Shown here piece after piece: positions 38,277 through 48,110 of a stretch of DNA of 64,000 nt (position 1 is its first letter; each line of letters starts with the position of its first letter). Source of the DNA: Luteimonas kalidii (GTDB taxonomy: Bacteria; Pseudomonadota; Gammaproteobacteria; Xanthomonadales; Xanthomonadaceae); the NCBI RefSeq assembly GCF_029887935.1, contig NZ_JARXRO010000020.1, forward strand, positions 105,588 through 169,587, in the 5' to 3' direction. The translations under genes were made by a program, and so were the position numbers. The notes beneath the pieces are model-generated. The model saw only the letters and a list, made by a program, of their open reading frames with translations. It had not been told where the DNA came from and ran no database searches.

Positions 38277-41204
38277 ATGTCGCCCCGTACCCACCGTCTG
38301 GCCGGCGCCGTGCGCCGTGCCCTCCCGCTGCTCGTCCTGCCGGTCGCGGTCCTGGCCCAGGAGGCCCCGCCCGCCGACCCCGAAGCCCGGACCCTGGACA
38401 CGGTCCAGGTCACCGGCTCGCGCATCCGCCGCGCCGAGATGGAGGGCCAGGTGCCGGTGCAGGTCCTGACCCGCGAGGACATCGACCGCAGCGGCTTCAG
38501 TTCGGTGGCCGAAGTGGTGCAGAACCTCACCGCCAGCGGCGCGGCGCTCAACACCAAGTTCAACTCCTCCGGCAATTTCGGCTTCCCGCCCGACGGCGGC
38601 GGCGTCGGCGCCGGCGCGGCGACGGTCGACCTGCGCCACCTCGGCGCCAAGCGCGTGCTGGTGCTGGTGGACGGCATCCGCTGGGTCAACGAATCCTCGG
38701 CCTCGGGCGTGGGTTCGGCGGTCGATCTCAACACCATCCCGCTGGCGATCATCGAGCGGATCGAGGTGCTGGAGGACGGCGCCTCCTCGATCTACGGCTC
38801 CGACGCGATCGCCGGCGTGGTCAACATCATCACCCGCAAGGAGGTCGACGGCCCCAGCGTGCAGCTGCACTACGGCGATTACTCCGACCTCGCCGGCGGC
38901 GACACCTGGGGCGCGGACCTGGGCTGGGGCGGCAGCAGCGAACGCGCGCGCTGGTTCGTGGGCGCCTCGTATTTCAGGCAGGACGAGATCTCGTCGACGG
39001 AGTACGGCCCGGCCAGCGTGCCGGTGCCGGGCACCGGGCTGGCGAACGGCAGCTCGGCGACGCCGAACGGCCGCTTCGTGTTCGCTCCGCCGGACGGGAA
39101 CAACACGTATGGAGGATTGTGTCCGCTGGCGACCGACGACACGGGCGCTCCCGTCGCCGGTACGGCGACCTGCGACATCACCACACCCAACGGCAACAGC
39201 TATTCCCCCTCTCCGGGCTTCCCCGGCGATTTCATCGGTTTCGGCACTGCGAACCGCTTCAACTTCGCGCCCTACAACCTGCTGCTCACGCCGTCGGAGC
39301 GCAAGTCGGTGTTCGGCCAGGTGCAGTTCGACTTCACCCCGACCCTGGGCGGCTACGTGCGCGTGCTCTACAACGAGCGCGAGTCCGCCAACCAGGCCGC
39401 GCCGGAGCCGTTCTTCCTCGGCACCGATGCCGGCGTCTACAACGACTACGCCGAGCGCACGCTGGTCATTTCCGCGGCCAATCCCTACAACCCGTTCGGC
39501 TTCGACCTGACCACGATGGGCGATGCGCCGAACCTGTTCCTGCTCGGCCGCCGACCGGTCGAAGGCGGCCCGCGCCGTTTCGAGCAGGACGTCGAGACCT
39601 GGTACGCCTCGGCCGGCCTCAACGGCCTGTTCGACGTCGGCGCCCGGTCCTGGAACTGGGACGTCAACGTGATGCGCAGCGAGAGCAAGGCCGAGCAGAC
39701 GAACTACGGCAGCTACAACATCCGCCGCATCAATGAAGCGCTCGGCGACCCGGTCGACTGCGCCGCGATCAGCGGCTGCGTGCCGCTCAACCTGTTCGGC
39801 GGTCCCGGCACGATCACGGCGGACATGCTGGGCTGGATCCAGCCGGTGGTGCGCGACCGCAGCAGCAACGCGCTGAGCCTGGTCTCGGCCAACCTCACCG
39901 GCGAGATGTTCGACGGCTGGGCCGGCGCGATCTCGTTCGCGGCCGGTCTCGAATACCGCGAGTATGAGGGCGAGTACCAGCCCGACCCGCTGACCGTCGC
40001 CGGCGAATACAACGGCGTGCCGTCGGGCCCGTCCCGCGGCGAGTACGACGTGCGCGAGGCCTACGTCGAGTTCCTGGTGCCGCTGATGCGCGAGGGCTGG
40101 TTCGGCAAGAGCCTCGACCTCACCGTCGCCAGCCGCTGGTCGGACTACTCGAACTTCGGCGGCACCAACACCGGCAAGCTCGGCCTGCGCTGGCAGGTGG
40201 CAGACGAGTTCCTGCTGCGCGGCTCGTTCGCCGAAGGCTTCCGCGCGCCGTCGATCGGCGAGCTGTACGGCACCCTGAGCCGCTTCGACGCGACCCTGGT
40301 GGATCCGTGCAACAACGCCGCCTCGACCACGCCCGAATGCGTGGCCGACGGCGTGCCGCCGGGTTACGAGCAGACCAATCCGCAGATCTCGGTGATCACC
40401 TCGGGCAATGCCGAACTGGAGCCGGAGACCAGCCGCAGCCTGATGCTGGGCGGCGTATGGAGCCCGTCGTTCGCCGATGCGGCGTCCTGGTCGGACCGGC
40501 TCGACCTGGGCGTGACCTTCTACCGTCACACCATCGACGGCGCGATCCAGGCGCTGGACGCGCAGACCGTGCTCGAGCGCTGCATCTTCGGCCGCGATCC
40601 GGTCTCCTGCGGGCTCTACGAGCGCAACGACCGCGGCCAGATCGTGCGCTTCGACAACATCCTCGGCAACGTCGGCACGATCCGCACCGACGGCTGGGAC
40701 TTCGACGTCGGCTGGCGACTGCCGGAGCAGGCCTGGGGCCGCCTGGGCTTCGACTGGAAGACCACCTGGGTGACGAAGTACGAACTGGTCAACGAGGCCG
40801 GGCAGGCCGAGCCGCGCGCGCCGGGCATCGAGATCAGCAACAGCGCGATCCCGGAACGTACTTCCACGCTGTCGGCGAACTGGAGCCAGGGCGGCTGGTC
40901 GGCGGCGTGGAGCGCACGCTACATCGACCGCCTGCGCGAATCCTGCGGTGGCGCCAACGGCTTCGACATCTGCGACGACAGCGCCAGCGACCTCAATTAC
41001 CTCGGGTCCACCACCTACCACGACGCGCAGCTGGCGTGGGCGACCGACGCGTGGATGCAGGACTTCCGCATCACCCTCGGGGTCAACAACGTCTTCGGCA
41101 AGGATCCGCCGATCTGCCTGAGCTGCTCGCTCAACGGCTACGACGCCTCGACCTACGACCTGCCGGGGCGCTTCTGGTATGCGCGGGTGGGATTCGGGTT
41201 CTGA
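38277..41204 (+). CDS. TonB-dependent receptor with six cysteine pairs
   Basis: 975 residues. The signal peptide ends near VAVLAQ (about 28). [15 protein letters not shown] follows (TonB-box-like), then the plug with [21 protein letters not shown] and [30 protein letters not shown], then the barrel, ending YARVGFGF. The barrel region holds 12 cysteines in six close pairs (for example [48 protein letters not shown]), consistent with disulfides in extracellular loops. AAGGAG at 38265-38270, 6 nt upstream, fixes the start. The ligand is unknown. Confidence 0.94.
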   Translation: MSPRTHRLAGAVRRALPLLVLPVAVLAQEAPPADPEARTLDTVQVTGSRIRRAEMEGQVPVQVLTREDIDRSGFSSVAEVVQNLTASGAALNTKFNSSGNFGFPPDGGGVGAGAATVDLRHLGAKRVLVLVDGIRWVNESSASGVGSAVDLNTIPLAIIERIEVLEDGASSIYGSDAIAGVVNIITRKEVDGPSVQLHYGDYSDLAGGDTWGADLGWGGSSERARWFVGASYFRQDEISSTEYGPASVPVPGTGLANGSSATPNGRFVFAPPDGNNTYGGLCPLATDDTGAPVAGTATCDITTPNGNSYSPSPGFPGDFIGFGTANRFNFAPYNLLLTPSERKSVFGQVQFDFTPTLGGYVRVLYNERESANQAAPEPFFLGTDAGVYNDYAERTLVISAANPYNPFGFDLTTMGDAPNLFLLGRRPVEGGPRRFEQDVETWYASAGLNGLFDVGARSWNWDVNVMRSESKAEQTNYGSYNIRRINEALGDPVDCAAISGCVPLNLFGGPGTITADMLGWIQPVVRDRSSNALSLVSANLTGEMFDGWAGAISFAAGLEYREYEGEYQPDPLTVAGEYNGVPSGPSRGEYDVREAYVEFLVPLMREGWFGKSLDLTVASRWSDYSNFGGTNTGKLGLRWQVADEFLLRGSFAEGFRAPSIGELYGTLSRFDATLVDPCNNAASTTPECVADGVPPGYEQTNPQISVITSGNAELEPETSRSLMLGGVWSPSFADAASWSDRLDLGVTFYRHTIDGAIQALDAQTVLERCIFGRDPVSCGLYERNDRGQIVRFDNILGNVGTIRTDGWDFDVGWRLPEQAWGRLGFDWKTTWVTKYELVNEAGQAEPRAPGIEISNSAIPERTSTLSANWSQGGWSAAWSARYIDRLRESCGGANGFDICDDSASDLNYLGSTTYHDAQLAWATDAWMQDFRITLGVNNVFGKDPPICLSCSLNGYDASTYDLPGRFWYARVGFGF

Positions 41205-41401
41205 CTCTGCGGACAGGATGGACGGGGCGGCCGGGAGCCGGCCGCCTCGCCAGGAACGCGGAACGAGGAGCGGGTGACCGGGGTCGGAGTCGCGCGATCC
41301 GGGGAGCCAGCATCGAATGTTCCCGGAACCTGCAGACGCTACTGTGGCCCCGGGAAAATTCGACTGCGACCCGGTTCCGATCTGGGGTCCGCGGGTCCGG
41401 C

Positions 41402-42163
41402 CTAGCGCTGCAGCGCCGCGTCGGGCACTTCCAGGTTCAGCGACAGCGCGAGGTGGTCGGAGAACGCCGCGGGCACCGCGCGCAGGCCTTCGCAGCGCAG
41501 GCTGTCGCTGACCAGGATGTGGTCGATCGCCCGCATCGGTTTCCAGGCCGGGAACGTGTGCACCGCGCACGCCGGCGGCTGCAGCCGCGTGCGCCGGAAC
41601 AGGTTGCCCATCTCGGGACAGTCGACCACGCAGTTGAAGTCGCCCATCAGCACCGCGTTGGGGAAGTCCTGCAGCAGTTCGGCGATGAAGTCGAGCTGCA
41701 TGCGCCGCGACTGCGCGCCCAGCGACAGGTGCGCCACTGCGACCGTGAGCCCTTCGCTGCCGTTGCCGAAATGCCCGAGCAGCACGCCGCGCCCGGAGAT
41801 CCGCCCGGGCAGCGCGTGGTCGGCCACTTCGACCGGTTCCAGCCGGCTCAGCAACCCGTTGGCACTGGAGGCCACCGCACCCATGCGGCGGTTGGGCTGG
41901 TGGCTCCAGTAGTCGAAGCCGGCGCGCTCGGCGAGGTAATGGGTCTGGTTGGTGAACCCCGAGCGCCAGCTGCCCGGGTCGCTCTCCTGCAGGCCGACGA
42001 TGTCGTGCTGGCCGGCGAGCTGCGCGATCGCATCGAGCGACGTGCGCTTGCCGCCCGCGGGCAGCACGTGCGACCAGCTGCGGGTGGCGTAGTCGCTGTA
42101 GCGGCGGGTGCTGGAGCCGGCCTGGATGTTCGCGCTCAGCAGCCGCAGGTGTTGCGTCGACAT
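41402..42163 (-). CDS. Endonuclease/exonuclease/phosphatase family protein
   Basis: 253 residues of the EEP (DNase I-like) fold. Motifs visible: LLSANIQAG (metal-site Asn), GLQESD (Glu), VAVAHLSLG, LMGDFNCVVD (Asp/Asn), AIDHILVSD and a final FSDHLALSL (catalytic His). No signal peptide is seen, so it is probably cytoplasmic. The substrate could be DNA, a lipid phosphate or a nucleotide. It follows the dsbA-type lipoprotein gene by 12 nt on the same strand and is likely in its operon. The intergenic 41205-41401 holds no gene. Confidence 0.88.
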   Translation of the reverse strand: MSTQHLRLLSANIQAGSSTRRYSDYATRSWSHVLPAGGKRTSLDAIAQLAGQHDIVGLQESDPGSWRSGFTNQTHYLAERAGFDYWSHQPNRRMGAVASSANGLLSRLEPVEVADHALPGRISGRGVLLGHFGNGSEGLTVAVAHLSLGAQSRRMQLDFIAELLQDFPNAVLMGDFNCVVDCPEMGNLFRRTRLQPPACAVHTFPAWKPMRAIDHILVSDSLRCEGLRAVPAAFSDHLALSLNLEVPDAALQR

Positions 42164-42175
42164 GCGGGAGGGGCC

Positions 42176-43033
42176 TCAGCCGCCGGCGCGCACCTGCGCG
42201 ATGACGCGATCGGTGTTCTCCAGCATGGTTTCGAAGTTGCGCGCCTTGATGCGGTAGCGGCCGTTGACGATCATCGTCGGGGTCGAGTTCGCGCGCTGCT
42301 GGGCGATGTACTGCTTGGCGCGGCCGAACTTCGCGTTGACGGTGAAACTGGCCATGGTGCTGGCGAACTGCGCCGGGTCGGCGCCGAACTTCGCGTAGGC
42401 CTGCGCGATGTCCTGCGCAGAATCGGTGCCGCGCTCGCCCTTGAGGCTGCGGTCGACGTGGATCGCCTGGAAGATGCCGTCGTGCGACTTGTCGGCGATG
42501 CCCATGGCCTCGGCCGCGTAGTAGGCGCGCACGTAGGGATCCCAGTTGCCGCCGAAGGCCGCGGGCACGTAGGTGAAGCGCACGTCGGCCGGCAGCCGCG
42601 CCTTCCAGGTGTTCACCAGCGGCTGGAACATGGCGCAGGCCGGGCAGACGTAGTTGAACACCTCGACCACCTCGATCTTGCCGTCCAGCGGCTCGAACGG
42701 CTGGCCGCCGGGGATCAGGTCGTAGTGCTCGCCTTCGGTGGCGAAGGTGACCGCGGACTGCCCGGGCGCCGGCGCGGGCGGCGGGGTCTCGCCGGCCGGG
42801 GTGGCCTGCGCCCCGGCATCGGCGCTGGCCTCGGTGTCGCCTGCGGCCGCTGCGGCGGCGGGATCCAGTGCCGGCTCGTCGGCGATCGCCTCGGCCGGCG
42901 CGGCGGCGGCGGTGGCATCGGCCGCAGGCGGTGCGGCCGCGGCTTCCTCCGGCGTGGACGGCTGGCAGGCGGCCAGCAGCAGCGCCAGGACGGCGGGCAT
43001 CAGGGCGAGGCGGGAGGCGGCACGAAGGTTCAT
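42176..43033 (-). CDS. DsbA-type thiol:disulfide lipoprotein
   Basis: 285 residues. Lipobox LLAAC puts the lipidated Cys at 23. A long Ala/Pro/Glu-rich linker (about 25-92) connects to a DsbA-like thioredoxin domain (about 95-285) with active-site CPAC (Cys130, Cys133) and a cis-Pro loop NSTPTMIVNG. It probably introduces disulfides at the periplasmic face of a membrane. It differs from the next gene upstream by its anchor and linker. An AGGA upstream supports the start. It lies between another DsbA gene and an EEP-family gene. Confidence 0.92.
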   Translation of the reverse strand: MNLRAASRLALMPAVLALLLAACQPSTPEEAAAAPPAADATAAAAPAEAIADEPALDPAAAAAAGDTEASADAGAQATPAGETPPPAPAPGQSAVTFATEGEHYDLIPGGQPFEPLDGKIEVVEVFNYVCPACAMFQPLVNTWKARLPADVRFTYVPAAFGGNWDPYVRAYYAAEAMGIADKSHDGIFQAIHVDRSLKGERGTDSAQDIAQAYAKFGADPAQFASTMASFTVNAKFGRAKQYIAQQRANSTPTMIVNGRYRIKARNFETMLENTDRVIAQVRAGG

Positions 43034-43094
43034 CGGCAGGTTCCTGGAGCGTTGGAGGGCAAGCGTACCGTGCCGGCCGTGAGGGCCGCGGGGC

Positions 43095-43724
43095 TCAACG
43101 CGGAACTGCGCGTTCCATCGCGATCAGGCCTTCGGCGATGCGCAGGCTGTCGCCCAGCGACCGGCCCTGCACGCGGTACTTGCCGTTGATGATGAGGGTC
43201 GGCGTGCCCTGCAGGCCGCTGCGCATGGCGAACTCGCGGGCGGCGTTCATTTTTTCGTCAGTCGCCGGGGCGTCCATCGCCGCGGCCACGCGTGCCGCAT
43301 CCAGGCCCTCGCCGGCGAGGAAGCTCGCCACCTCGGCGCGCGAAGCCCCGCGCGCGGGCAGGCTGCCCTCGCGATGGATCGCGTCGAACAGCCGCGGGTG
43401 CAGTTCGACCACGCGCCCCAGCGCCTCCAGCGCGAAATACGCGCGGGCGTAGGCGTTGCCCGGATCGTAGGCGGCCGGCAGGTAGTGCACGCGCACGTCA
43501 TCGCCGGCGGTGCGCGCCCAGGCGGCCAGCATCGGCTGGAAGCGGTCGCAGTGGCCGCAGGGGTAGGCGAAGATCTCGACCACCTCGATCGTGCCCGGTT
43601 CCGGCTGCCAGCGCTGGCCGTCGGCAATGACGACGTAGTCGGTGCCTTCCGCCGGCGCCTGCGCGGCCGCGGCCAGCGGCAGCAGCGCGGCGAGCACCCA
43701 CAGCAGGCTCAGGCGACGCAGCAC
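43095..43724 (-). CDS. dsbA: Thiol:disulfide interchange protein DsbA
   Basis: 209 residues, the usual periplasmic DsbA length. Signal peptide MLRRLSLLWVLAALLPLAAAA. Active site CGHC (Cys56, Cys59) within EIFAYPCGHCDRFQPML and the cis-Pro loop QGTPTLIINGKYRV. It oxidises periplasmic and outer membrane proteins, normally re-oxidised by DsbB (not in this window). It lies 34 nt after the cytochrome c4 gene and is probably transcribed from the same promoter. Confidence 0.94.
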   Translation of the reverse strand: MLRRLSLLWVLAALLPLAAAAQAPAEGTDYVVIADGQRWQPEPGTIEVVEIFAYPCGHCDRFQPMLAAWARTAGDDVRVHYLPAAYDPGNAYARAYFALEALGRVVELHPRLFDAIHREGSLPARGASRAEVASFLAGEGLDAARVAAAMDAPATDEKMNAAREFAMRSGLQGTPTLIINGKYRVQGRSLGDSLRIAEGLIAMERAVPR

Positions 43725-43758
43725 GATGGCGCGGCCAGGAAGGCGGGGTGCGCGGGGC

Positions 43759-44661
43759 TCAGGAGCCCTGCGCGTCCGTTTCCGGCTCGGCCTCGGCAGG
43801 CGCGTCGGCCGGTTCGGCGGGGGCGGCCGGAGCCGTTGCCGGTGCGGGCGCCGGGGCCACGGGGCCGGCCGCCTCGATCGCGGCCAGGGTGGCGGCGTCG
43901 GGGCGCTGGTGCAGACCCTGCAGGTAGCTGGCCAGGGCCTGGATCTCCTGGTCGGTCAGGGGCGCGGCGATCTCGGCCATGATGTCGAACAGGTGGCGGT
44001 CCTGCTGGCTGGTGGTGCCGGCACGGTACTCCTGCAGGCGGCGGTCGACATACCCCGCTTCCTGCCCGGCGACGGACGGATAGGCCGGGCCCGGGTTGCC
44101 GGCGCCGGAGGGACCGTGGCAGGCCATGCAGGCCGGGATGCCGCGCTCGGCATCGCCCGAGCGGTAGAGCGTCTCCCCGATCTCGTAGAACTTCAGGCCC
44201 TGGTAGGGGCCCTCCGCGACCACGGCGTCGTCGGCGATCCCGGCGGCGGCGGTCTTGGTGGCGAAGAACGCGCCCAGGTCGCGCATGTCCTGCGCCGACA
44301 GCGGGCTGGCGAACGGGATCATCACCGCGGCCTGGCCGGTGTTGCGCTCGCCGCTCTTGAACAGTGCCAGCTGGTGGGCGACGTAGCGCTCGCTCTGGCC
44401 GGCGATGCGCGGATACACCAGGCCGTCCGGCGGATTGCCGTCCAGGCCGTGGCAGGCGGCGCAGGTGCCGGCCAGGGTGGCGCCGCGTTCGGCGTCGCCG
44501 GCCTGGGTCTTGGCCAAGGCGGCCAGTGCGCTGGCGTCCAGCGGCGCCACCTCCACCGGCGGGTTCTCCGGCAGCGGTTCGACGGTGGACTGGGCAAACG
44601 CGACGGCGCCGGCCACGAGGGCGACGAGACCGGCGAAACCGTAGGCGCGAGCGTGGCGCAT
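43759..44661 (-). CDS. Dihaem cytochrome c4
   Basis: 300 residues. The signal peptide ends after AVAFAQ (about 24). Two haem c sites are CAACH (67-71) and CMACH (178-182), with distal Met ligands in the MIPFASPLS and later DIMAEIAAPL segments. Cytochrome c4 passes electrons to terminal oxidases in the periplasm. The last 40 residues are an Ala/Pro/Glu-rich tail, which normal c4 proteins lack and which may tether or extend it. A good sigma-70 promoter (TTGACC-N18-GATAAT) is 60-90 nt upstream. First gene of cytc4-dsbA-dsbA'-EEP. Confidence 0.93.
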   Translation of the reverse strand: MRHARAYGFAGLVALVAGAVAFAQSTVEPLPENPPVEVAPLDASALAALAKTQAGDAERGATLAGTCAACHGLDGNPPDGLVYPRIAGQSERYVAHQLALFKSGERNTGQAAVMIPFASPLSAQDMRDLGAFFATKTAAAGIADDAVVAEGPYQGLKFYEIGETLYRSGDAERGIPACMACHGPSGAGNPGPAYPSVAGQEAGYVDRRLQEYRAGTTSQQDRHLFDIMAEIAAPLTDQEIQALASYLQGLHQRPDAATLAAIEAAGPVAPAPAPATAPAAPAEPADAPAEAEPETDAQGS

Positions 44662-44720
44662 TGGCTGGGCTCCGGAAATCGGGAACGCGGCCGGGTTCCC
44701 ACGCGGCCGCAAGGCCCGGG

Positions 44721-44750
44721 ATTATCACGGCCGGCCACTAGGACGGTCAA
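44721..44750 (-). promoter_or_regulatory. Sigma-70 promoter for the cytochrome c4-dsbA operon
   Basis: On the minus strand TTGACC (44750-44745) and GATAAT (44726-44721) are separated by 18 nt; each hexamer matches five of six consensus bases. Predicted start about 44714, giving a leader of about 53 nt with GGAG ahead of the ATG. Confidence 0.75.
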
Positions 44751-44808
44751 ACCGCATCGGCGCGGGACCCGTGCGAAGCTAGGCGCCGCCCCGAGCCCGT
44801 GGACCCCG

Positions 44809-45414
44809 ATGTCGAACCCGTTCGCGCGCGCCCGCTACCTGCTGGCCGCCCATACCCCGAAACAGCTGCCGCCCGACGGCGGCGCCGAGGTCGCCTTCGC
44901 CGGCCGCTCCAACGCCGGCAAGTCCAGCGCGCTCAATGCGATGTGCCAGCAGAACGCGCTGGCACGGGTGTCCAAGACCCCCGGCCGCACCCAGCAACTG
45001 GTGTACTTCGAGCTGCCGCCGCACGAAGGCAAGTACCTGGTCGACCTGCCCGGCTACGGCTACGCCAAGGTGCCGCTGGCGCTGCGCGAGCACTGGCAGG
45101 CGTTCCTCGAACAGTGGTTCCAGGACCGTTTCGCGCTGCGCGGGCTGGTGGTGGTGATGGACATCCGCCACCCGCTCAAGGACTACGACCTGCAGATGCT
45201 CGGCTATGCCATGCGCCGCGGGCTGCCGGCCCACGCGCTGCTGACCAAGGCCGACAAACTCTCGCGCGGCGCGGCCGGCAACACCGTGCAGGCGGTGCGC
45301 AAGCAGCTGTCCGTCCCCTGGGGCGACAGCATCGGGGTGCAGGCGTTCTCGGGCGAGACCAGGGCCGGGGTCGACGAACTGCGCGCCGTGGTGGCCGGCT
45401 GGCTGGAGATGTAG
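44809..45414 (+). CDS. engB: Ribosome biogenesis GTPase EngB (YihA/YsxC)
   Basis: 201 residues, TrmE-Era-EngA-EngB-Septin family. G1 GRSNAGKSS (32-40), G3 DLPGYG (79-84), G4 TKADK (146-150), and the SKTPGRTQ switch region are all visible. It helps 50S subunit maturation. It is divergent from the cytochrome c4 gene, an arrangement I associate with xanthomonads. The start has only a weak GGA upstream. Confidence 0.96.
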   Translation: MSNPFARARYLLAAHTPKQLPPDGGAEVAFAGRSNAGKSSALNAMCQQNALARVSKTPGRTQQLVYFELPPHEGKYLVDLPGYGYAKVPLALREHWQAFLEQWFQDRFALRGLVVVMDIRHPLKDYDLQMLGYAMRRGLPAHALLTKADKLSRGAAGNTVQAVRKQLSVPWGDSIGVQAFSGETRAGVDELRAVVAGWLEM

Positions 45415-45585
45415 CGCCGCTCGGGCGGCGTCGCCGCCGTGCATGGACGTTGCGGCGGAGCTTGCGGGCCCGTGGCACCCGTTCGCGCGCCGCCCGCGTG
45501 CGGACGCTGGCGAGCGATGGGCCGGTCGGCAATGAAGTGGACCCATGCGCGCGGGACGACAGGGCTGCCGCGGCGGCCCGGCCGT

Positions 45586-46281
45586 TCAGGCCTGGACGTC
45601 GAACAGGCGTCCGATCAACGCTGCCGCGACCATCGCCAGCGCTCCCCAGAAGCCGACCCGCAGGGCGCCGCGCAGCGCCGAGGCACCGCCCAGGTGCGCC
45701 GCCGCAGCGCCCGACAGCAGGAGCCCGGCCAGGGTCGCGGCCGACACCACCGCCTGGACCCGGGGCGCGGGCGCGAACACCGCGGCCAGCACCGGCAGCG
45801 CGGCGCCGAGGCAGAACGCGGCCGCCGAGGCCAGCGCCGCCTGCAGCGGGCGCGCGCGCAGGGTGTCGGTGATGCCGAGTTCATCGCGCGCATGCGCGGC
45901 CAGCGCATCGCGGCGGGTGAGCTGTTCGGCCACGGTGCGCGCCAGCGCCGGTTCGAGCCCGCGCAGCCGGTAGATCGCGGCGAGTTCTTCGAGTTCGGCG
46001 TCCGGCTCGTCGCGCAGTTCGCGGCGCTCGACGGCGAGATCCGCCGCCTCGGTGTCGGCCTGCGACTGCACCGAGACGTACTCGCCGGCCGCCATCGACA
46101 TCGCGCCGGCGACGGTCGCGGCCACGCCCGCGACCAGGACCGCCTCGTGACTCGCGCCCGCCGCGGCCACGCCCACCACCACGCCGGCCACCGAGACGAT
46201 GCCGTCGTTGGCCCCGAGCACCGAGGCGCGCAGCCAGCCGACGCGATGGCTGCGGTGGCGCTCGGGGTGGCGACTGGACAT
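45586..46281 (-). CDS. VIT1/CCC1 family protein (Fe2+/Mn2+ transporter-like)
   Basis: 231 residues. The membrane domain carries the family signature VGWLRASVLGANDGIVSVAGVVVGVAAAG, then MSMAAGEYVSVQSQADTEAADLAVERREL, which holds metal-binding Glu/Asp residues. Plant VIT1 and yeast CCC1 move Fe2+/Mn2+ across membranes; bacterial members are thought to export them or detoxify. About five helices are visible. The start at 46281 is supported by AGGAG 9 nt upstream. The 45415-45585 gap with engB holds nothing I can identify. Confidence 0.85.
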   Translation of the reverse strand: MSSRHPERHRSHRVGWLRASVLGANDGIVSVAGVVVGVAAAGASHEAVLVAGVAATVAGAMSMAAGEYVSVQSQADTEAADLAVERRELRDEPDAELEELAAIYRLRGLEPALARTVAEQLTRRDALAAHARDELGITDTLRARPLQAALASAAAFCLGAALPVLAAVFAPAPRVQAVVSAATLAGLLLSGAAAAHLGGASALRGALRVGFWGALAMVAAALIGRLFDVQA

Positions 46282-46494
46282 CGGGCTCGCTCCTGCGCGC
46301 GGGTCGTCGCCATTGTCGCGCGCATCGCGACGCGGACGCGGAATGCGAAGCGCATGCATGCGCATGCGCAGCCGTCCGCGCGCGCCGGCGGGGTGCCGCC
46401 GCCCGCGCGGCGACGCATCGCCCGGTGCCGGATCGCCGCACCGGTGCGGCGCCTGCGTTCCAGCGCCGGAATGCCGTGCGCCATGGCGACGTTC

Positions 46495-46500
46495 TATAGT
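46495..46500 (+). promoter_or_regulatory. -10 element for gshA
   Basis: TATAGT at 46495-46500 matches five of six consensus bases, 56 nt before the gshA ATG (46557). A -35 is weak (TGCCGT at 46472-46477, 17-nt spacing). Predicted leader about 50 nt. The remainder of 46282-46556 has no gene. Confidence 0.4.
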
Positions 46501-46556
46501 GCCGCCTCGCGAGCGCCGTGCCTGCGTGCGACGCGCCCGTCCCTATCGAGCGTCCC

Positions 46557-47921
46557 ATGTCGAGTCCCAGCCACGCCGGCGAGTCCCCCGTCACCCACCG
46601 CGACCAGCTGGTAGCGGTGCTGGCATCCGGCAACAAGCCGCGCGCGGATTGGCGCATCGGCACCGAGCACGAGAAGTTCGGTTTCCGCCTCGACGACCTG
46701 CGCCCGCCGCCGTTCGACGGCGAGCGCGGGATCGAGGCCCTGCTCACCGGGCTCACGCGGTTCGGCTGGGAGGCGGTGGAGGAGCACGGGCGTACGATCG
46801 CGCTGCTCAAGGACGGCGCCTCGGTGACGCTCGAACCGGCCGGCCAGCTGGAGCTGTCCGGCGCGCCGCTGGTCGACATCCACGAGACCTGCCGCGAGGT
46901 CGGCAGCCACCTGCGCGAGGTCAAGGCGGTGGCCGACGAACTGCGCCTGGGGTTCCTGGGCATGGGCTTCCAGCCCAAGTGGCGGCGGCAGGACATGCCG
47001 TGGATGCCCAAGGGCCGCTACCGGATCATGCGCGACTACATGCCGAAGGTCGGCGGGCTGGGTCTCGACATGATGACCCGCACCTGCACCGTGCAGGTCA
47101 ACCTCGACTACGCCGACGAAGCGGACATGGTGAAGAAGTTCCGCGTCTCGCTCGCGCTGCAGCCGGTGGCGACGGCGCTGTTCGCGGATTCGCCGTTCAC
47201 CGAAGGCAGGCCCAACGGCTACCTGAGCTACCGCTCGCACATCTGGACCGACACCGATCCCGACCGCACCGGCATGCTCGACTTCGTGTTCGAGGACGGC
47301 TTCGGCTTCGAGCGCTACGTCGACTACCTGCTCGACGTGCCGATGTACTTCAGCTACCGCGACGGCACCTACATCGACGCGGCCGGCAAGTCGTTCCGCG
47401 ACTTCATGGCGGGGCGGCTGGACGTGCTGCCCGGCGCGCTGCCGACGCTGCAAGACTGGAACGACCACATGACCACGGCGTTTCCCGAAGTGCGGCTGAA
47501 GAAGTACCTGGAGATGCGCGGCGCCGACGGCGGGCCCTGGAACCGGCTGTGCGCGCTGCCGGCGTTCTGGGTCGGCCTGCTGTACGACGATGCCGCGCTC
47601 GACGCCGCCTGGGACCTGGTGAAGGACTTCACCCTGGCCGAGCGCCATGCGCTGCGCGACGGCGTGCCGGCGCAGGCGCTGAAGCTGCCGTTCCGCGGCG
47701 GCACGGTGCGCGATCTGGCGCGCCAGGCGCTGGAGATCGCGGCAGCCGGGCTGGCGCGCCGCGCGCGCCGCAACGCCGGTGGCGAGGACGAGCGCGAATT
47801 CCTCGCGCCGCTGCTGGAAGTGGTCGACGCCGGGCAGACGCCGGCCGAACGCAAGCTGGCGCTGTACCACGGCGCGTGGAACGGCGACATCGACCGGGTG
47901 TTCCGCGAGTTCGCGTACTGA
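46557..47921 (+). CDS. gshA: Glutamate-cysteine ligase (GshA, plant/alphaproteobacterial-type GCS2)
   Basis: 454 residues. It makes gamma-glutamylcysteine, the first step to glutathione. The GCS2 family pattern starts at [35 protein letters not shown], with later [56 protein letters not shown] and [12 protein letters not shown]. This is the family of plant GCL, larger and distinct from E. coli GshA. The start at 46557 gives [10 protein letters not shown], similar to relatives; a GTG at 46518 is a weaker alternative. The region has two GSTs and glutathione-dependent enzymes nearby. Confidence 0.95.
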   Translation: MSSPSHAGESPVTHRDQLVAVLASGNKPRADWRIGTEHEKFGFRLDDLRPPPFDGERGIEALLTGLTRFGWEAVEEHGRTIALLKDGASVTLEPAGQLELSGAPLVDIHETCREVGSHLREVKAVADELRLGFLGMGFQPKWRRQDMPWMPKGRYRIMRDYMPKVGGLGLDMMTRTCTVQVNLDYADEADMVKKFRVSLALQPVATALFADSPFTEGRPNGYLSYRSHIWTDTDPDRTGMLDFVFEDGFGFERYVDYLLDVPMYFSYRDGTYIDAAGKSFRDFMAGRLDVLPGALPTLQDWNDHMTTAFPEVRLKKYLEMRGADGGPWNRLCALPAFWVGLLYDDAALDAAWDLVKDFTLAERHALRDGVPAQALKLPFRGGTVRDLARQALEIAAAGLARRARRNAGGEDEREFLAPLLEVVDAGQTPAERKLALYHGAWNGDIDRVFREFAY

Positions 47922-48097
47922 ATCGACGGGCGCGTGCCGTGTGCCCCCGCCGCAGTGTCGGAGCCATCGCGGCACCCCGCCATGCGCACGCCGATCCGCG
48001 TGCGTGGAGCGTTGTGACCGGGTGGAGACCCGCGCGGACGACAGCCGCCGCGAAGGTTGCGCCGGCAACGGATGCTGCGCTGCGTCACGAAACACGC

Positions 48098-48103
48098 TAG
48101 CCT
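48098..48103 (+). promoter_or_regulatory. Possible -10 just before ppc
   Basis: TAGCCT (48098-48103) lies 7 nt before the ppc ATG (48111). It has only the minimal TAnnnT match. The 189 bp between gshA and ppc contain nothing else I can identify. Confidence 0.25.
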
Positions 48104-48110
48104 CTGGCGG

